Shown: positions 1 through 12,570 of the stretch, in pieces
Layout: each line of letters opens with the position of its first letter
How positions within the stretch are numbered: position 1 is the first letter of the stretch
Assembly (NCBI GenBank): GCA_910589415.1
Contig: OU342631.1
Span: 9,734,001 to 9,798,000, forward strand
Length of the DNA stretch: 64,000 bases
Reading direction: 5' to 3'
Source: Malachius bipustulatus
Lineage: Eukaryota; Arthropoda; Insecta; Coleoptera; Melyridae
The notes under the pieces: model-generated
Told to the model about the DNA's origin: nothing
Seen by the model: the letters and a program-made list of their open reading frames with translations, nothing else
The model's database searches: none
Translations under genes and position numbers: made by a program

Positions 1-2139
1 AAAAATACCATATTTTATAGAGATTTGAGTTACAAATCGATGGATAAAATCGCTGTGGAACTGGTTGGTGAAGAGTGGAACTACACATCTACTGATGTTG
101 ATGTCATATACGCAGATCTTCGGGGGATAATTGAAGCTACTATCGACAAAGTGGCACCAAAGAAGACAAGAAGAGTTCAGAATAAACCGTGGATAACCCA
201 CAACGTGAAACGAGCACAACGTGACAGAGACATTGCTTATAAAAAATTTAGTTGGACGAGAAACGAAAGCGACTTTCAGAAGTACAAATCTCAAAGGAAT
301 AAACTGGTTGCGATGATGCGGTCAGAGAAAAGCAAGTATTACGAAGAAAATATTGATAAATGCAAAGGAAATGGCAAGAAAATGTGGCACACATTAAAAG
401 AGCTGGTCAACAATAAACGGGAAGAGATTGATTTCTCGAACATATTGTCCAATAGATGTTCCAGGAAAAGTGTTGAAGATGATTTTAACGATTTTTTTGC
501 AGATAGTTTAAGTGAAATTGCCAACAGTATCGAGTATAAGCCCTGGAATTCCAACATGCAACAGGTAAATCATGTTCACTTTGCTAAATTCGAAGCTGTA
601 AGGCTTCCAGAATTGAGGAAAATTGTCAATCAATTAAAATCAAAAAGTACCAGCGATGATTTACTGAGCGTTAATTTAGTCAAAAAGTTATTCGATGTAG
701 TTGGATACCCACTGCTTTATTTAGTAAATACATCCCTGACCACTGGAAGAATGCCAGAAGAATTGAAGACCAGTGTGATTGTGCCAGTCCCAAAGGTTTC
801 CAATCCAGGAAACTTTGCTGAATTCCGTCCAATCAATTTAATGCCAGTAATAGATAAAATAATTGAACACATAGTATGTCGTCAGTTGAAAGAATATTTT
901 GAGAAGAATGATCTGCTTTATGTTGGACAGTCGGGATTTCGAAGTGCTCATTCTACGGAATCGGCTCTACAGTATGTGACTGCCAAGTGGAGGCAGGACA
1001 TAAGTGATGGTAAAGTGGTGCTCAGTGTATTTGTTGACCTGAAACGGGCGTTCGAGACAATAGATCGTGAAATTCTTATTAAGAAGTTAAAATTGTACGG
1101 TGTTGGGTCAGTTGTGCTGAAATGGCTAGGAGACTATGTGAGTTGTAGATATCATAAAACTAGGATAGATAATAAGTTGTCGGCTGAGAGAAAAAGTTTA
1201 TGGGGTGTCCCGCAGGGGAGTGTTTTGGGCCCCCTCTTGTTCATTATATATGTAAATGATATACACAATGTGCTTGAGAAGTCTTTTGTAAATCTTTTCG
1301 CTGATGACACCTTGGTATCGGTCTCTGGGGATCGGTTTGATGATGTTACAAATGTTCTAAACGAAGAACTTGAAAAATTGCATAACTGGATTTGTAAAAA
1401 TAAGTTAAAATTAAATACAGATAAAACAAAATGTATAGTGCTAGGCACAAAGGCAAACTGTAACAGATATAGAGAAGCCGGGTTATCCATAGTAATAAAT
1501 GATTCAATTATTGAACTGGTTCCGGAGTTTAGGTATTTGGGTGTCATTATAGACGCGCAGCTGAGTTTCTTGAGCCAGATTAGTTATCAAATCAAGAAGG
1601 TGGCAAAGAAGATTGGTTTCTTCAGCAGGGTATCCAAGCATCTGTCTATATGGTGCAAAAGGTTGGTTTATAATACTATAGTACTGCCTCATTTTAGTTA
1701 CTGTTCTTCACTGTTAATAGCTTGCACAAAGGAAAAAATAGGGAAACTTCAAGTACAACAAAATAAAGCTGTGCGTATAATTTTAAATTGTGGTAGATAT
1801 ACCCCTATAAAGGACATGCTGAGAGAGCTTGACTGGCTGTCTGTCGAGCAGATTATTGTTAGAGCTAATTTGGAGTTGGTATTTAAGATAGATCGCGAAC
1901 AGTTGCCTCAGTATCTTCGTTCGTTTCTCCAGAGACGGACGGATGTACTGGGATACAATATTAGAACTGGTAATAACTTTAGTATACCGTATGTTGGAAC
2001 CACCTCCTTGCAAAGAACTTTATTTTATGAGGGCGTGAAACTCTATAATGCGTTGCCCGATGATATTAAAACGGTGGAGAATATTAATCTTTTCAGGAAG
2101 AAATTAAACCGTTATCTAAAACTAAGTAATAATTATTGA
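1..2139 (+). CDS. Non-LTR retrotransposon ORF2, reverse transcriptase half (CR1/Jockey type), 5' end off window
   Basis: This frame is open from the first base of the window to a TGA at 2137-2139, so the N-terminus, including the expected AP endonuclease domain, lies off the window. What remains is a linker, the full reverse transcriptase and the C-terminal thumb region. Counting codons from base 25, RT landmarks include a GQSGFRSAHSTESAL block, FVDLKRAFETID (motif A), GVPQGSVLGPLLFIIYVNDI (motif B) and the catalytic FADD near residues 425-428. The C-terminus has the usual YN-R / LFYEGVKLYNALPDDIK pattern of CR1/Jockey proteins. Such enzymes copy element RNA into nicked chromosomal DNA (target-primed reverse transcription). 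No stop or frameshift interrupts the visible part, so the copy may be young. Clade assignment within CR1/L2/Jockey is not certain. Confidence 0.9.
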   Translation, partial: KNTIFYRDLSYKSMDKIAVELVGEEWNYTSTDVDVIYADLRGIIEATIDKVAPKKTRRVQNKPWITHNVKRAQRDRDIAYKKFSWTRNESDFQKYKSQRNKLVAMMRSEKSKYYEENIDKCKGNGKKMWHTLKELVNNKREEIDFSNILSNRCSRKSVEDDFNDFFADSLSEIANSIEYKPWNSNMQQVNHVHFAKFEAVRLPELRKIVNQLKSKSTSDDLLSVNLVKKLFDVVGYPLLYLVNTSLTTGRMPEELKTSVIVPVPKVSNPGNFAEFRPINLMPVIDKIIEHIVCRQLKEYFEKNDLLYVGQSGFRSAHSTESALQYVTAKWRQDISDGKVVLSVFVDLKRAFETIDREILIKKLKLYGVGSVVLKWLGDYVSCRYHKTRIDNKLSAERKSLWGVPQGSVLGPLLFIIYVNDIHNVLEKSFVNLFADDTLVSVSGDRFDDVTNVLNEELEKLHNWICKNKLKLNTDKTKCIVLGTKANCNRYREAGLSIVINDSIIELVPEFRYLGVIIDAQLSFLSQISYQIKKVAKKIGFFSRVSKHLSIWCKRLVYNTIVLPHFSYCSSLLIACTKEKIGKLQVQQNKAVRIILNCGRYTPIKDMLRELDWLSVEQIIVRANLELVFKIDREQLPQYLRSFLQRRTDVLGYNIRTGNNFSIPYVGTTSLQRTLFYEGVKLYNALPDDIKTVENINLFRKKLNRYLKLSNNY

Positions 2140-2390
2140 TGTACATAAAGCATGTAGAATAGAGTAAATATATAATTGTAAGTACAGATTAAGGTTTAGT
2201 CAATAAGAATGAAAATTGTTGTCTTTTGCTTGATATGTGGGGAGTGTTTTTGGGAGTGTATTATACATGTATTGTAATTCGGGTAATTGGTATAATTTAT
2301 CTGTAAACGAAATGAATATTTGTTTATGTACTAGGCAAGTCCTATTATAAATAAAGTTTATTATTATTATTATTATTATTTATTATAATA
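2140..2390 (+). repeat. 3' UTR and TTA-repeat tail of the non-LTR element
   Basis: An AT-rich 3' untranslated region follows the RT stop. An AATAAA-like stretch at about 2350 is followed by a run of TTA/ATT triplets at 2358-2390. CR1-like and some Jockey-like elements end in short tandem repeats rather than poly(A), so this is probably the 3' terminus. The 5' end is off the window, so no target-site duplication can be sought. Confidence 0.7.
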
Positions 2391-2407
2391 CTTTTTAATG
2401 CTATTTA

Positions 2408-3231
2408 TAATCGTAATTGATCCCAGGCACTTGTCCATGGAAACTTTCTCCGAACAGACATCATCGGCGGTTATGTATACACTGATAACTGACTTGACAG
2501 CTGGGAGAGCGCTCCTATTTATAGGGTGATGGTCTGGTGACATCACACCCCCTCCACTAGCTATCTCCATCCACCGTAGAGCAACGGCCGGTCTCTCCGA
2601 TGATGTCATAGATTCCTCAGTCAGAAGACGACTTATAGATGGGTGTAGTAGTGTGAAGTAGTGGATAGGACTTTTGTTTCTTCAAAGCAAATGACATGGT
2701 GATCCTGAAGCACGGCGTACTCCGCGACAGCTGACTTGTCTATCTGGCACAGTCGGCAGTTATCTGTTATGTTCGGTCACGCGGATGTTGACGTTGCGTT
2801 TAGTAGTTCCGATGTTTAGATACAAACATTGGAACTACTTCGTCAGGATCATTATGCCATTTGCTTTGAAGAAAAGAAAAAACTTATAAACATTCAAATA
2901 ATTTCAATAGGCAGGAGGAAGGAATGAAACTGCGGAGGATTTTGTATCCGGCGTTAAGTCACACCAAAAAAAGTCGTCGTCTGATTCAGAAATCTATGAC
3001 ATCATCGGACAGATCTGCCGTTGCTACAGTGCAGATAGCTAGCGGAGGGGACATGACGTCACCAGACCATCATCCTATACATAGTAGCGCTCTCCCAGCT
3101 CTTCAGACATGTCCACACATGTCTAGCTGTCTACACGTAACCGCTGATGATGTCTACTGCATCTGTAGACGGAACGTTCGGAGCAAATCTCCATGGATCA
3201 CGGCACAACAGCCCGAAATCAATTACGATTT
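2408..3231. mobile_element. Fold-back (long inverted repeat) element
   Basis: Bases 2408-2632 read in reverse complement match 2970-3231, roughly 80 percent by eye with indels. The shared blocks run in order: AAGTCGTC, TCTATGACATCATCGGA, GTCACCAGACCATCA, AGCGCTCTCCCAGCT, GTTCGGAG, CCATGGA and ATCAATTACGAT. A second, inner pair at about 2668-2710 and 2843-2880 shares TTTGCTTTGAAGAA and CAGGATCA. At the centre, 2806-2837 forms a short hairpin around GATGTTT/AAACATTGG. No ORF with a recognisable domain is present. It starts just after the TTA tail of the non-LTR element. It could be a fold-back or MITE transposon or a locally inverted duplication; no target duplication was identified. Confidence 0.7.
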
Positions 3232-3245
3232 CATTATCAAGCTTG

Positions 3246-6200
3246 CTTTCAATAAAACAAACTAGATTCCATGTTGTCTCGGCGAACCAGTTTCGAAAGA
3301 AAACTAAACGATCCATGAACTGTGTGACCACTCCTGGTTCACTAAACAGCGAGTCTCTGCGAACCACGCACCTGTTCCGTGGTTCTCCGAACCACGCACC
3401 GTGTAACTGGGCCTTTTAGACGAAACAATATTAGTGCAAGAACGTTTCCTTTGGTTACAGGACCAATTGACGGAAAACAACAATAAAACACCAGAAGGCA
3501 TTTTCAATAAAATTGCAATAAATACCATTAGAAATATAAAAAAAGTTCTTAATTGTAACAAAGGCTTCCATCTCTTTGATACGAAATCTTTTATAACACA
3601 AAAGAAAATATTTGTGAAAGAAAAAGTACTCCAGACAAACAAAAATCCAGTTTACCGTCTCAGATATTTTCCGTAATTGATTTTGTTCGGGAAATGGAAT
3701 GCGTAGGTATTTTTTATGTTCTACTTTTCATTATTTACAGAAACTTACTTTTTGCATGTATCAAAGAAAGGCGAAGTCACATTCTGTCTAGTGCTGTAAC
3801 TTTGAACTTATTTTACTTTTCGAACTCTCGCAGAGTAAAGCGACGATACTGCTGCCAGATTTTTAAGATAAATATTTAAAGCTTACTTTCCAGTTTTAGT
3901 TATTCTTCGTAATTTTTCAGGATATTATTTGTGTTCTCCTCTTGTTTCGTTATTAATATTTATCATTTATCAACAATAGTTTTTATCCTATCCGAATTCA
4001 AGTATTTAAAAATGTGACAATAAAAAAACAATTTCTGCGTCAACGAGTCAAATGAAACGGCAACGTGGCTGGAAGTATTACATTTTTTATGATTAAAAAA
4101 AAGAGACCTCTTCCTATTACCCAAGTTTTATTAAAATGGAATTCCATATAGAATGAACCCCGCCGCTTTCTCTTGCAGAAAGAAAACGTTGTAATAAATA
4201 AGGCACTCCTTGGGTTGATTCAGTTTTTTATTAGCATTCAAGTAGTTATAAAAGTTGCTAAATAAACTCCATTTGACTGGTGAAATATGCCGGCGTAGAG
4301 TTGGAATTCACATCAGCGCAAAGAATTCGGACCCGGAGCCAATTCGCATAACTTCATCCCTAATGGTCCCCGTCTGAGTTGGATCTCGTTTATTTTTCGG
4401 GACATTTGTCCAAATTCAATGGCTGCCAATAATTTCATTTGTTGCTTATTAGGGAAAACTTCGGACGTGGCAATTCGTAATAGGCGATCCTCGTCGGCTC
4501 AACAAGATGCGTCGTCTTGTTAGTGACTGTTTTCATCAAAACTTTAATTGGAAACTCCTATCGATCCGGTCTATTGTACTAGGACGAACTCTTCCGATCG
4601 TGTTCTTTTCTTCTCGCAACTCCTTATCACGAACGCTTTGTGCAAGGAGTGTCCTACAAAAACGCCTGTTTCCGCATGAGTGGAAGCACTACAGAAATTA
4701 ATCGTGTGTTTTTGTAACAATAGCCAAATTATTTCACTCTAGCCGAAAGATGTTCGCTTTCACGGGATTTTGTTCACGAATAAGAAGTACAATCTTTCAC
4801 TCCTGCACGTCTTATAAAATAGGTCTTAGTTTTTATACAAGAGGGATGGTAATAAATATCACCTTCTGCACTCAAGAAATACCGGCTATCATCAGGAAAA
4901 AATCATCTACCTACACAGTAGTAACAATGTGAAATCTGAATAAATAAATCAGAAAATAGATACTTTACATAATTAGAAGTTAAATTCTGGCAATGAAAAT
5001 GAGTGTGTGAAAGTTTTCCGCCGGCGTTAATAAACAAAAAATTCGCCGCGCTACTTTTAAATTATTGAGCTATTATAGCTAAAAATTGAAGAGAAATATC
5101 CCTAAAATAGAGCACATCGAAAGAAAACAAGTTAAAAAGTATAATTAGCTCGAAAATCTTCATCAGGTCGATTAAATATTTATAAAAAAAAATAAGAGCA
5201 ATACATTGCAAGTTGCCATCAATATCTGGTGTATTTCCCACAGCAAACTTGTGGGTCCAATCAAATATTGACCCAGTTCGGGATTGCTCTGAATCATCAG
5301 TTCATTGCTTCCTATTCAGAGACGCCTTTCAGTTGGAATTGGAAATGAATTAAGGAAAGTTTAATTTAATAGCCCGATCTTGAAACATTTGTGTTCCGAC
5401 GATGAAAAATGCCCAATTCATTTTATTTCCTTTATCAGGAAACAATTCGACGGCGGTGAAAAAACTTTCGGATAATCAGGCCATAAATAATATTCCGTTT
5501 GCGGGAGCAATTCGCCGGTCCACGGGCTTTAATTTCCACTTTAGCATTCTGTTTTAGTCAGTTGTGGGCGATTTTTTATTTTCGAGAAAATTAATTGCGG
5601 AAAAATTTCATAGTAACCGGAACGTTTCTAGATAGATTTCTTTTATAAAATCGGGAAAAGTTCCCGGTTTACTCTTTTCGGAGATCAACAGTTTATATAC
5701 AAATGGAGACGATTTATGTAAGATCCCAGATATTCCGCGTAATTGAGGAAGTTTTGTTCCATCCTCGAATGCCATGAGAAAGTTAAGGATGTGGGTAATT
5801 TGAATTTTACCGCAATTTAGAACGTGTTAGTGCCGAGACAGTCTACAAGTTGCCTGAAAAATAACCAAGATTACCGTATTTGGGGTTCGTGATAAATCTC
5901 CCTTTATATGTGCTGCGTATATGATAAGAAACCATGATTTACCGCCCTTAAATTTACACTTTCTCCTCAGTTTTCAGCTGTTATTTAATCAATCCTAAAT
6001 TAGCGCCGGTTCGCATAATACATTTCTCAAAATAGAATTGAAATATTCAAATAATAAAATATTTCATTCGAGTGGGTGCAGCGAAATAATAAAGTTGAAA
6101 GGAAAATACAAACGCGGTCGTAATTACACGAGAAGAAAACTTGATATTTCAGGAAACTTAGTCGAGAACACTGAATAGGCAGTTTCTATTTCTTTGTAGC

Positions 6201-7866
6201 CCATTTTCGCGACTGCATTGTCGAAAAGTTGAAAAGAAAATCCTCGAGCCCTTTAAATCTTATCTCATTCTATGGTTCAGCGATGCAGAATACACAAAAC
6301 TCTGCCTTAAATACACCTACCCTGATTTCGGACTTGGGTATTGTAACCTTCTCTTCTAATGCCATTTATTACCATTCTAACAATTTAAACAAAAAGGGTT
6401 TTGTTTAGGTACGCGTTCTTCTTACCTCGAATTACAACTTCTGCAATGTGAAATCAGATTCCTTAATTATTATAGCAACAATAACAATCAACTACCACTT
6501 ACGAATTATGGATAATGATCGGAGGTCATTATCTAATTGATGACGATTACATCTTGATAACTTCTTTAGTTATTTATTGTTCGATATTACATTTTATCAA
6601 TGTTCAAAAGCATACAGTCGCCAGGTCCCCATTTTTTTATAAACTTCTCGGAATAAATCTACTAATGCCTGCATGGAATAAGATTGTTACTTCTTTCAGT
6701 TGTAGAAACTTGAAGAAAAATACATTCAAACCACCTTAAGATTAATAATTTTCGTCAGTTTTATTATAAATTTTTCCAAATGGAGCTTGACTACTCTTAC
6801 GAGAAAACCCTTCCAACTTTGTATAAACACAAAAACCTTGTAATAAAAATATTAATATGATTTTATGTATTAAATTAACCTCCTGCGACGTGTAAAATGC
6901 AAAAAAAAATGTTCTCGGGATATTTTAATTCAGTATGATGACTTGTCACCCCCAATGCAGTAGGGTGACTCCGGGACATATTTCACCATTTGCAAGCCGT
7001 ATTTCGTAACGTGACATGCTACAATTAACGTTTTGCTTCATTATGGTCGTAGTAATTAACATATACATTCTCCAAGTTACCTACTCTGACTTTGTGTGTA
7101 TAATAAAAGCACGCTATTCGAGGTAACACTTTTCTTCTAACTGAAATCGTTGATCCTCATAACGCAACATTTCTTGACAAATTGTACACGATCCGACATT
7201 CAACCATTAAAGAAGGAACTCTTAAAGAGAAGGAACCATTTAAAAAAAAATGTAGCGCATGATGCAAAAAAAGGCCTCACGAATAGATGTAATGTTACAT
7301 CTAAGGCTCTTCATTATTTAAGGTGTGGTAAACTTGCAACATTAAGCCATGCGGTAAACACACATCTATTCTATATCTCTGGTTCAATGCCAACTATATT
7401 GCATACCCTTAGTCAGCATTATTGCAAGGTCGGTACCTGTCAAGGTTACCGTCTAGTTGTTAAACATTATTTATCTATGTCAGTATAATATTACAACAAC
7501 GCTTGTTTTGATAACAAACTAGTTAATGAATTGACTTTAAATATTTACTTATTGAATAGTAAGATTTCCTTGCTAATAATCTTAACTGGTCCATGACAAA
7601 GGGAACGGTAGGTAATACGCAAACGCCCAAGTTTTTTTTATCAGGTTGGCACTTAAAATTTACTTTTTGTTATTAGGATTGGTATTTTTTGATGCTTAAA
7701 TAATTATTTATTACATAATACATAAATACATTAATTTTTATTTATGTAGGTCTTATTATGTCAATAATTAGGGAGGCCATATAAATAATTTGAAATTAAT
7801 TAAGATGAAATTAATGAGTTGCTGTAAAATTCTCTGTGCAAATAACTTTATATATTATATTATAAA
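3246..7866. other. AT-rich non-coding stretch, no gene recognised
   Basis: About 4.6 kb without a recognisable gene. Short open frames (for example 3434-3676, 4507-4701, 7150-7488) have no domain, no splice context and no codon signature, and look like chance. A small hairpin made of GAACCACG and CGTGGTTC lies near 3358-3400. Probably intronic or intergenic DNA. Confidence 0.6.
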
Positions 7867-8940
7867 TATACAGCGTGTATCCAAATAACACCGAAAAAAA
7901 TTAAAGGGTGATTCTGTGACGAAAATTAAGGGGGGTATTTGGTATAGAATTTTTCTAAAAAACTCTCCCCGAAAAAGTTACACCCCTCCGAAGAATTAAA
8001 AAAAAAAGGTTTTTATTTTTTATTATCCCTGTATATTAAGCTAAAGACACGAAAATTGGTAAATATTAATTGTCAATGAAACTACATATTTTGAATTTTT
8101 TTCAACCCTGAAGTATACTTAGAAGGGATTGAAATAGTCAACCCCTAAGAATTTTACCATACAATTTTTGTTTTTTAGATTAAAAATTTTCTCTAAAAAA
8201 ACACGACTGAATAGCTCAATGAATCTACAAACTTTTTTATCTTCACAAGTTGTTTCGAAAAATTAAGCATTTACGATAAAAAAATATATGAAATGCATTT
8301 TCACAAAGATGAGCTAACGCGAGGATATTTTGCCTTAAGGTCTAGTGGTCTGTGCTTTGCAGTGACATTCATAAAAACAATAATACTGATAGCATTATTA
8401 TTGTATTGTTGACCTTCGACAGTTTCTTTTTTCATTCTTTGCTTACTATTGTTTTAGTTGTAAGAATCTTTGCCTAATTTTTTGGTTGGCTATTGTTCAA
8501 TAAAACACTATTTATAACATGAGCTTGCAATACATTTATTTTTGCCTCTTAAGTGCGCAAGTTTCATAAAAAACTTATGGAGATAAAAAAGTTTGTAGAT
8601 TAATTGAGCTATTCAGCCGTGTTTTTTTTTAAGAAAAATTTTAATCTAAAAAAAATTGTAAGGTAAAATATCTTAGGGGTTGACTATTTCAAAGCATACT
8701 TCAGGGTTGAAAAAAATTCAAAATATGTAGTTTCATTGACAATTAATATTTACCAATTTTCGTGTCTTTAGTTTAATATACAGGGAAAATAAAAAATAAA
8801 AACCAATTTTTTTTTTCGGAGGGGTGTAACTTTTTTGGGGAGAGTTTTTTCGAAAAATTCTATACCAAAAACCCCCCTTAATTTTCATCACAGAATCACC
8901 GCTTAATTTGTTTAGGTGTTATTTAGATACACCCTGTATA
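7867..8940. mobile_element. MITE with about 370-bp terminal inverted repeats
   Basis: The left end (TATACAGCGTGTATCC at 7867) and the inverted right end (TATACAGGGTGTATCT, reading back from 8940) start arms of about 370 bp that match closely: 7867-8242 against 8580-8940. Shared blocks include TTCTGTGACG/CATCACAGAA, AACTCTCCCC/GGGGAGAGTT, AAAGACACGAAAATTGGTAA and CTACAAACTTTTTTATCT. The 340-bp interior has no coding capacity. Flanking TA-rich sequence is compatible with a TA target duplication. The structure fits a non-autonomous DNA transposon; its superfamily is not assigned. Confidence 0.85.
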
Positions 8941-9404
8941 TTAAATATATAATTCAGTTACCCAACGGACATTTAGCTTTTGAAATAATTTATAAATAAA
9001 ATGTCACAGGTTATTAAATTATTACATTAATGTGTTTGTACCTAAACGAAAGCCCTCAGGGAATTTTTTATTAACGTCAATTAAAAAGTCCTTCCATGCG
9101 TTATTACTCGTTCTAAAATTAGTAATACGGTGTATTTATTATACCAGTTACTATGTAAATACGCGTTTCCATGCTTTTTTTAGGTACTTGTATCTTTTTG
9201 CCACCTATTTTAATACTTTTAAATGAAAATAAACAGTAAGTAACAAATGATTGAAATTAATTTAAATAATTACCTTTGATGCTGGACCGAACAGTTTTTT
9301 ATCACACCCTCTAATCTAGAAATTCCGCTAAATTTCCTTTTAAATATTTTATATTAAATATTTAATTTAATAATTATATTTATAATATTTAATATTTCGC
9401 TAAA
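8941..9404. other. AT-rich spacer, no gene
   Basis: Spacer between two MITEs. The 9340-9395 segment is very A+T rich, with TTTAATTTAATAATTATA-like runs. Nothing coding was seen. Confidence 0.6.
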
Positions 9405-10025
9405 TACAGGTGATCCCGAAATGGCGGACACCGACAACACCACAGCATCCATCGTGGATTAAAGATTCTAAGTGAGCCATACTTTTTTCTCCAGTATGAC
9501 TCCCTTAAGAAGATTTGACCACTTTTGTGGAAAATAAAGTCACAACACTGCACTGGATACCCTTCTTCAGGGAGAAAAATAATGTGTAGGTCTACAATAC
9601 CCAGATAGATGTTACCATGGAAACATATGAAATGGAAACACAACAAAGCTTAAAACAATAATCGTTGCGCGGATACGACATAGTCGATAATATTATTCAA
9701 AATCTCGAATTCGAACAACGATGCCACATTGAAAAATTTTGTTGAACACAGGGAATGGGCAAACTTTGAATGCCTATAATTCCGTTTCCGATAATAAAAA
9801 AAATTAAAAGCAAAGACTATCGTAATTGTTATGTCAAATCATGTGCTTTGCCAGTGGAGGTCGTTTAAATTTGACCGCCATTTCGATTTAAATTTTAGAA
9901 AAAGGACACCTATATCTCGGTAACGAAGCCTAGGAACACATTTTTGTTTTAAATTTACAGTCTTTCTGAACATCCTCTACAACACCCTGTATACCGTGTC
10001 CGCTATTTCGGGATCAGCCTGTATA
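9405..10025. mobile_element. MITE with about 28-bp TIRs, family copy 1
   Basis: The left terminus at 9405 (TACAGGTGATCCCGAAATGG) and the right terminus ending at 10025 are inverted repeats; both contain CGAAAT.GCGGACAC. Internal landmarks are TGTTACCATGGAAAC at 9610-9624 and GAACATCCTCTACAACAC near 9968. Both landmarks recur in the same order at 40335-40836, so this is a dispersed family. No transposase frame is present. Confidence 0.8.
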
Positions 10026-10658
10026 TTCCGTTTTTACTTATTGCTTCCAAATATTGATAATTTTACAACGTATCGTTTGATCCACCAAATTTTTCATCAA
10101 CTAGTGCCGTGGAAGAGAGAGATGGCTATTGCAGTCATGTCTGAGCTCATTTTACTAAAATAATTTCAAAATAATTTTAATAGTTCAAATTATCATGTGT
10201 CATATCCTCATAATTATGTCATATAAATTCAATTATTATTGTCAGTTTAATAAATGAAAATATTAAAGATGATTAAAGATTCAACGATCAACAAAAACGT
10301 TCCATGCTGGAAATATATTCTTCAGGAATGGACAAAAAATCAATGGCCAATGGACCTATTCCAACTATGATTCCTATCAATTTAATCCCGGTTTTGACAT
10401 GCATTCTGAAATATGATAAAGTCAAAAAATCTAACTTTCAACCCATTTTTGGTCAAACCAAATTAATAAATTAAGAACCTGATGAAGTTCATATTACTAA
10501 GTACCCACCCTCGTACCCACCTTAACTGCCAGTTTTTTTTATGATTCTTGCTGTTTTTGACCACTTTTCGTTACCTTATTGCTCATCCTCCTTGGAACAC
10601 AACCAATTCCAAATCAGTGATAAACTCAGTAGTACCTATACTAATATTAGTACCACAC
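10026..10658. other. Non-coding spacer ending in a target-site duplication
   Basis: No gene recognised. The last ten bases, AGTACCACAC at 10649-10658, are repeated at 12571-12580 and form the target-site duplication of the retrotransposon copy between them. Confidence 0.6.
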
Positions 10659-12570
10659 GGGCAAAGAAATTGCCCTCGGGGCTTTTCTAGACATAGAGGG
10701 GGCGTTTGACAACACCTCCTTCAGCTGCATGATATCGGCCGCTAGAAGACATGGCGTCGATGACACCACAACTAGATGGCTGAGCGCTATGTTTGTCCAA
10801 GTAACTTTGTTTGGCGAGACAATGAGGGTCACCGTCACCAAAAGATGCCCACAGGGCGGAGTCCTATCTCCGTTGCTGTGGGACATGGTGGTGGATGACC
10901 TACTCAACAAGCTAAACAACAAAGGTTATTATACCCACGCGGATGACATACTCATACTGGTCATGAGGAAATATACTAAAACCATCTAAGAGCTCATGCA
11001 AAGGGCTCTGAATACCGTGGAGGAATGATGCCTCGGGGCGAAGCTTCGCGTGAACCCTATCAAAACGGCACTGGTCCCCTTCAGGAGATGGAGGAATTAA
11101 CCCCACCCATCTTATTTAATGAACGGCTGCAGGTGAACGACCAGGTCAAATATCTAGGCATAAACTTGTATTCAAAACTGACCTGGAATCTTCACCTGCA
11201 GAAGGCGATTAATAAAAGTAAAATGGCCCTGATGGCATGCAGAAGGTTATTCAGTAAAACATGGGGACTAAAACTACGCATGGTACATTGGCTGTATATT
11301 GCCGGGGTTAGACCCATACTAACATTATGGCTGTCTAGTCTGGTGGCCAAAGATCATTATGAAAATTCAAAGTGTTCAAAGGCTTGCATGCTTAGGCATC
11401 ACGGGAGTCATGAACACTACATCAACGACAACACTGGGGGCCATACTTGATCTGCCTCCTCTTGACATTCATATTAAGAGCGAGGCACGTTTGGGTGCCT
11501 ACAGGCTGAAACAAAACCAAAACTGGGAAAACCAGGCATTCCAGCATAACTGATACCATCGCAGATCCTATCCTGGAAATGCAATCCGATGGTATGAGTA
11601 ATACGATATCATTTTTTATAAAACCATTTAAGGTTCTAATGGGCTTTAAAGAATGGTAACAAATGGAACACCTGTGCCTGAAAAAAGGGCTGGTCTGGTA
11701 CACAGACGGCTCAAAGACAAAGACAGGTACCGGAGCTGGAGTGCATGGGGTGGTCACCGGATGAAATATTTACGTGCCACTGGGGACTCATGCCAGCATC
11801 TTCCAGGCTGAAATAAATGCAATTAGGCTATGCGTTAGAGATAATACTATCAAGGTAGGGAAATCTACATCCTCTCCGACAGTCAGGCTAGTCTGAAAGC
11901 CCTTGCAGCTTATGAAATCAGATCAAATCTGGTCTGGGAATGCCTGCAAGACCTCATTGACTTAGCCAGGTGCAACGTGGTGACACTAGTTTGGGTTCCG
12001 GGTCACCGTGGGACGCCTGGTAATGAGCGTCCCACGTAAAAAGCGCTGGGATGAACTGCACTGGGCCGGAACCAGTGTTTGGCATCCTAAAGAACACTGT
12101 ACACGGGGCGGTGGCTCAGTGGGTAAGAACCCAACATAGAGCACACTGGAACCGTATAATAGGAAACAAACATTGCCAGACAGATACTGCAACTAAATAG
12201 AATGCAGATCACAACGGTGGTGGGTCTTCTCACAGGACACTGCCACCTAAGAGTACACCTACATAAACTGGGGATATACAGAGAAGAGCCAGTTTGTAGA
12301 CTCTGCAATGAAGAAGATGAGACAGCTTCTCATATGATATTCGAGTGTCCAGCACTCGCAAGAACGCGCTATGCGGTCCTGGGACTACTCAGCCCCGGGA
12401 GCCTGCTGGCGGAAAAGACCTTGGTTAGCCGACTGCTGAACCTTGTCAAAGGAGCTCTTCTAATCAAGGAAAATCTAAATGTGAGAAATACAATAAGCCC
12501 GCTGGCTCCAGTGTTCGGGACCACCTAAACCATCTCTCACATTTAGGTAAAATACCAATACCAATACCAA
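10659..12570 (+). pseudogene. Degenerate I-type non-LTR retrotransposon (RT, RNase H, CCHC), 5'-truncated
   Basis: Three-frame reading shows an ordered but broken ORF2. RT motif A (FLDIEGAFDNTSF) lies near 10690, then CPQGGVLSPLLWDMVVDDLL and an ADD motif near 10940. After frameshifts and stops there is an RNase H domain starting at YTDGSKTKTGTGAG (about 11700), a SDSQASLKAL block (about 11880) and VWVPGHRGTPGNE (about 11990). A C-terminal zinc knuckle, CRLCNEEDETASHMIFEC, lies at 12298-12351. RT plus RNase H plus a terminal CCHC points to the I/R1/LOA group. Several frameshifts and stops mean the protein cannot be made. The copy begins inside the RT, as expected for 5' truncation during target-primed insertion. 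It ends in ATACCA-type tandem repeats (about 12549-12570) and is flanked by AGTACCACAC on both sides. Confidence 0.88.

Noticed and set aside
2376..2609. 77-codon minus-strand frame and the matching 2924-3265 frame as real proteins
   Set aside because: Both frames lie on opposite arms of the fold-back element and resemble each other (SSERPAVA / SSDRSAVA) only because the DNA is inverted.
7150..7488. 112-codon open frame
   Set aside because: No domain, no splice sites, surrounded by A+T-rich non-coding DNA.
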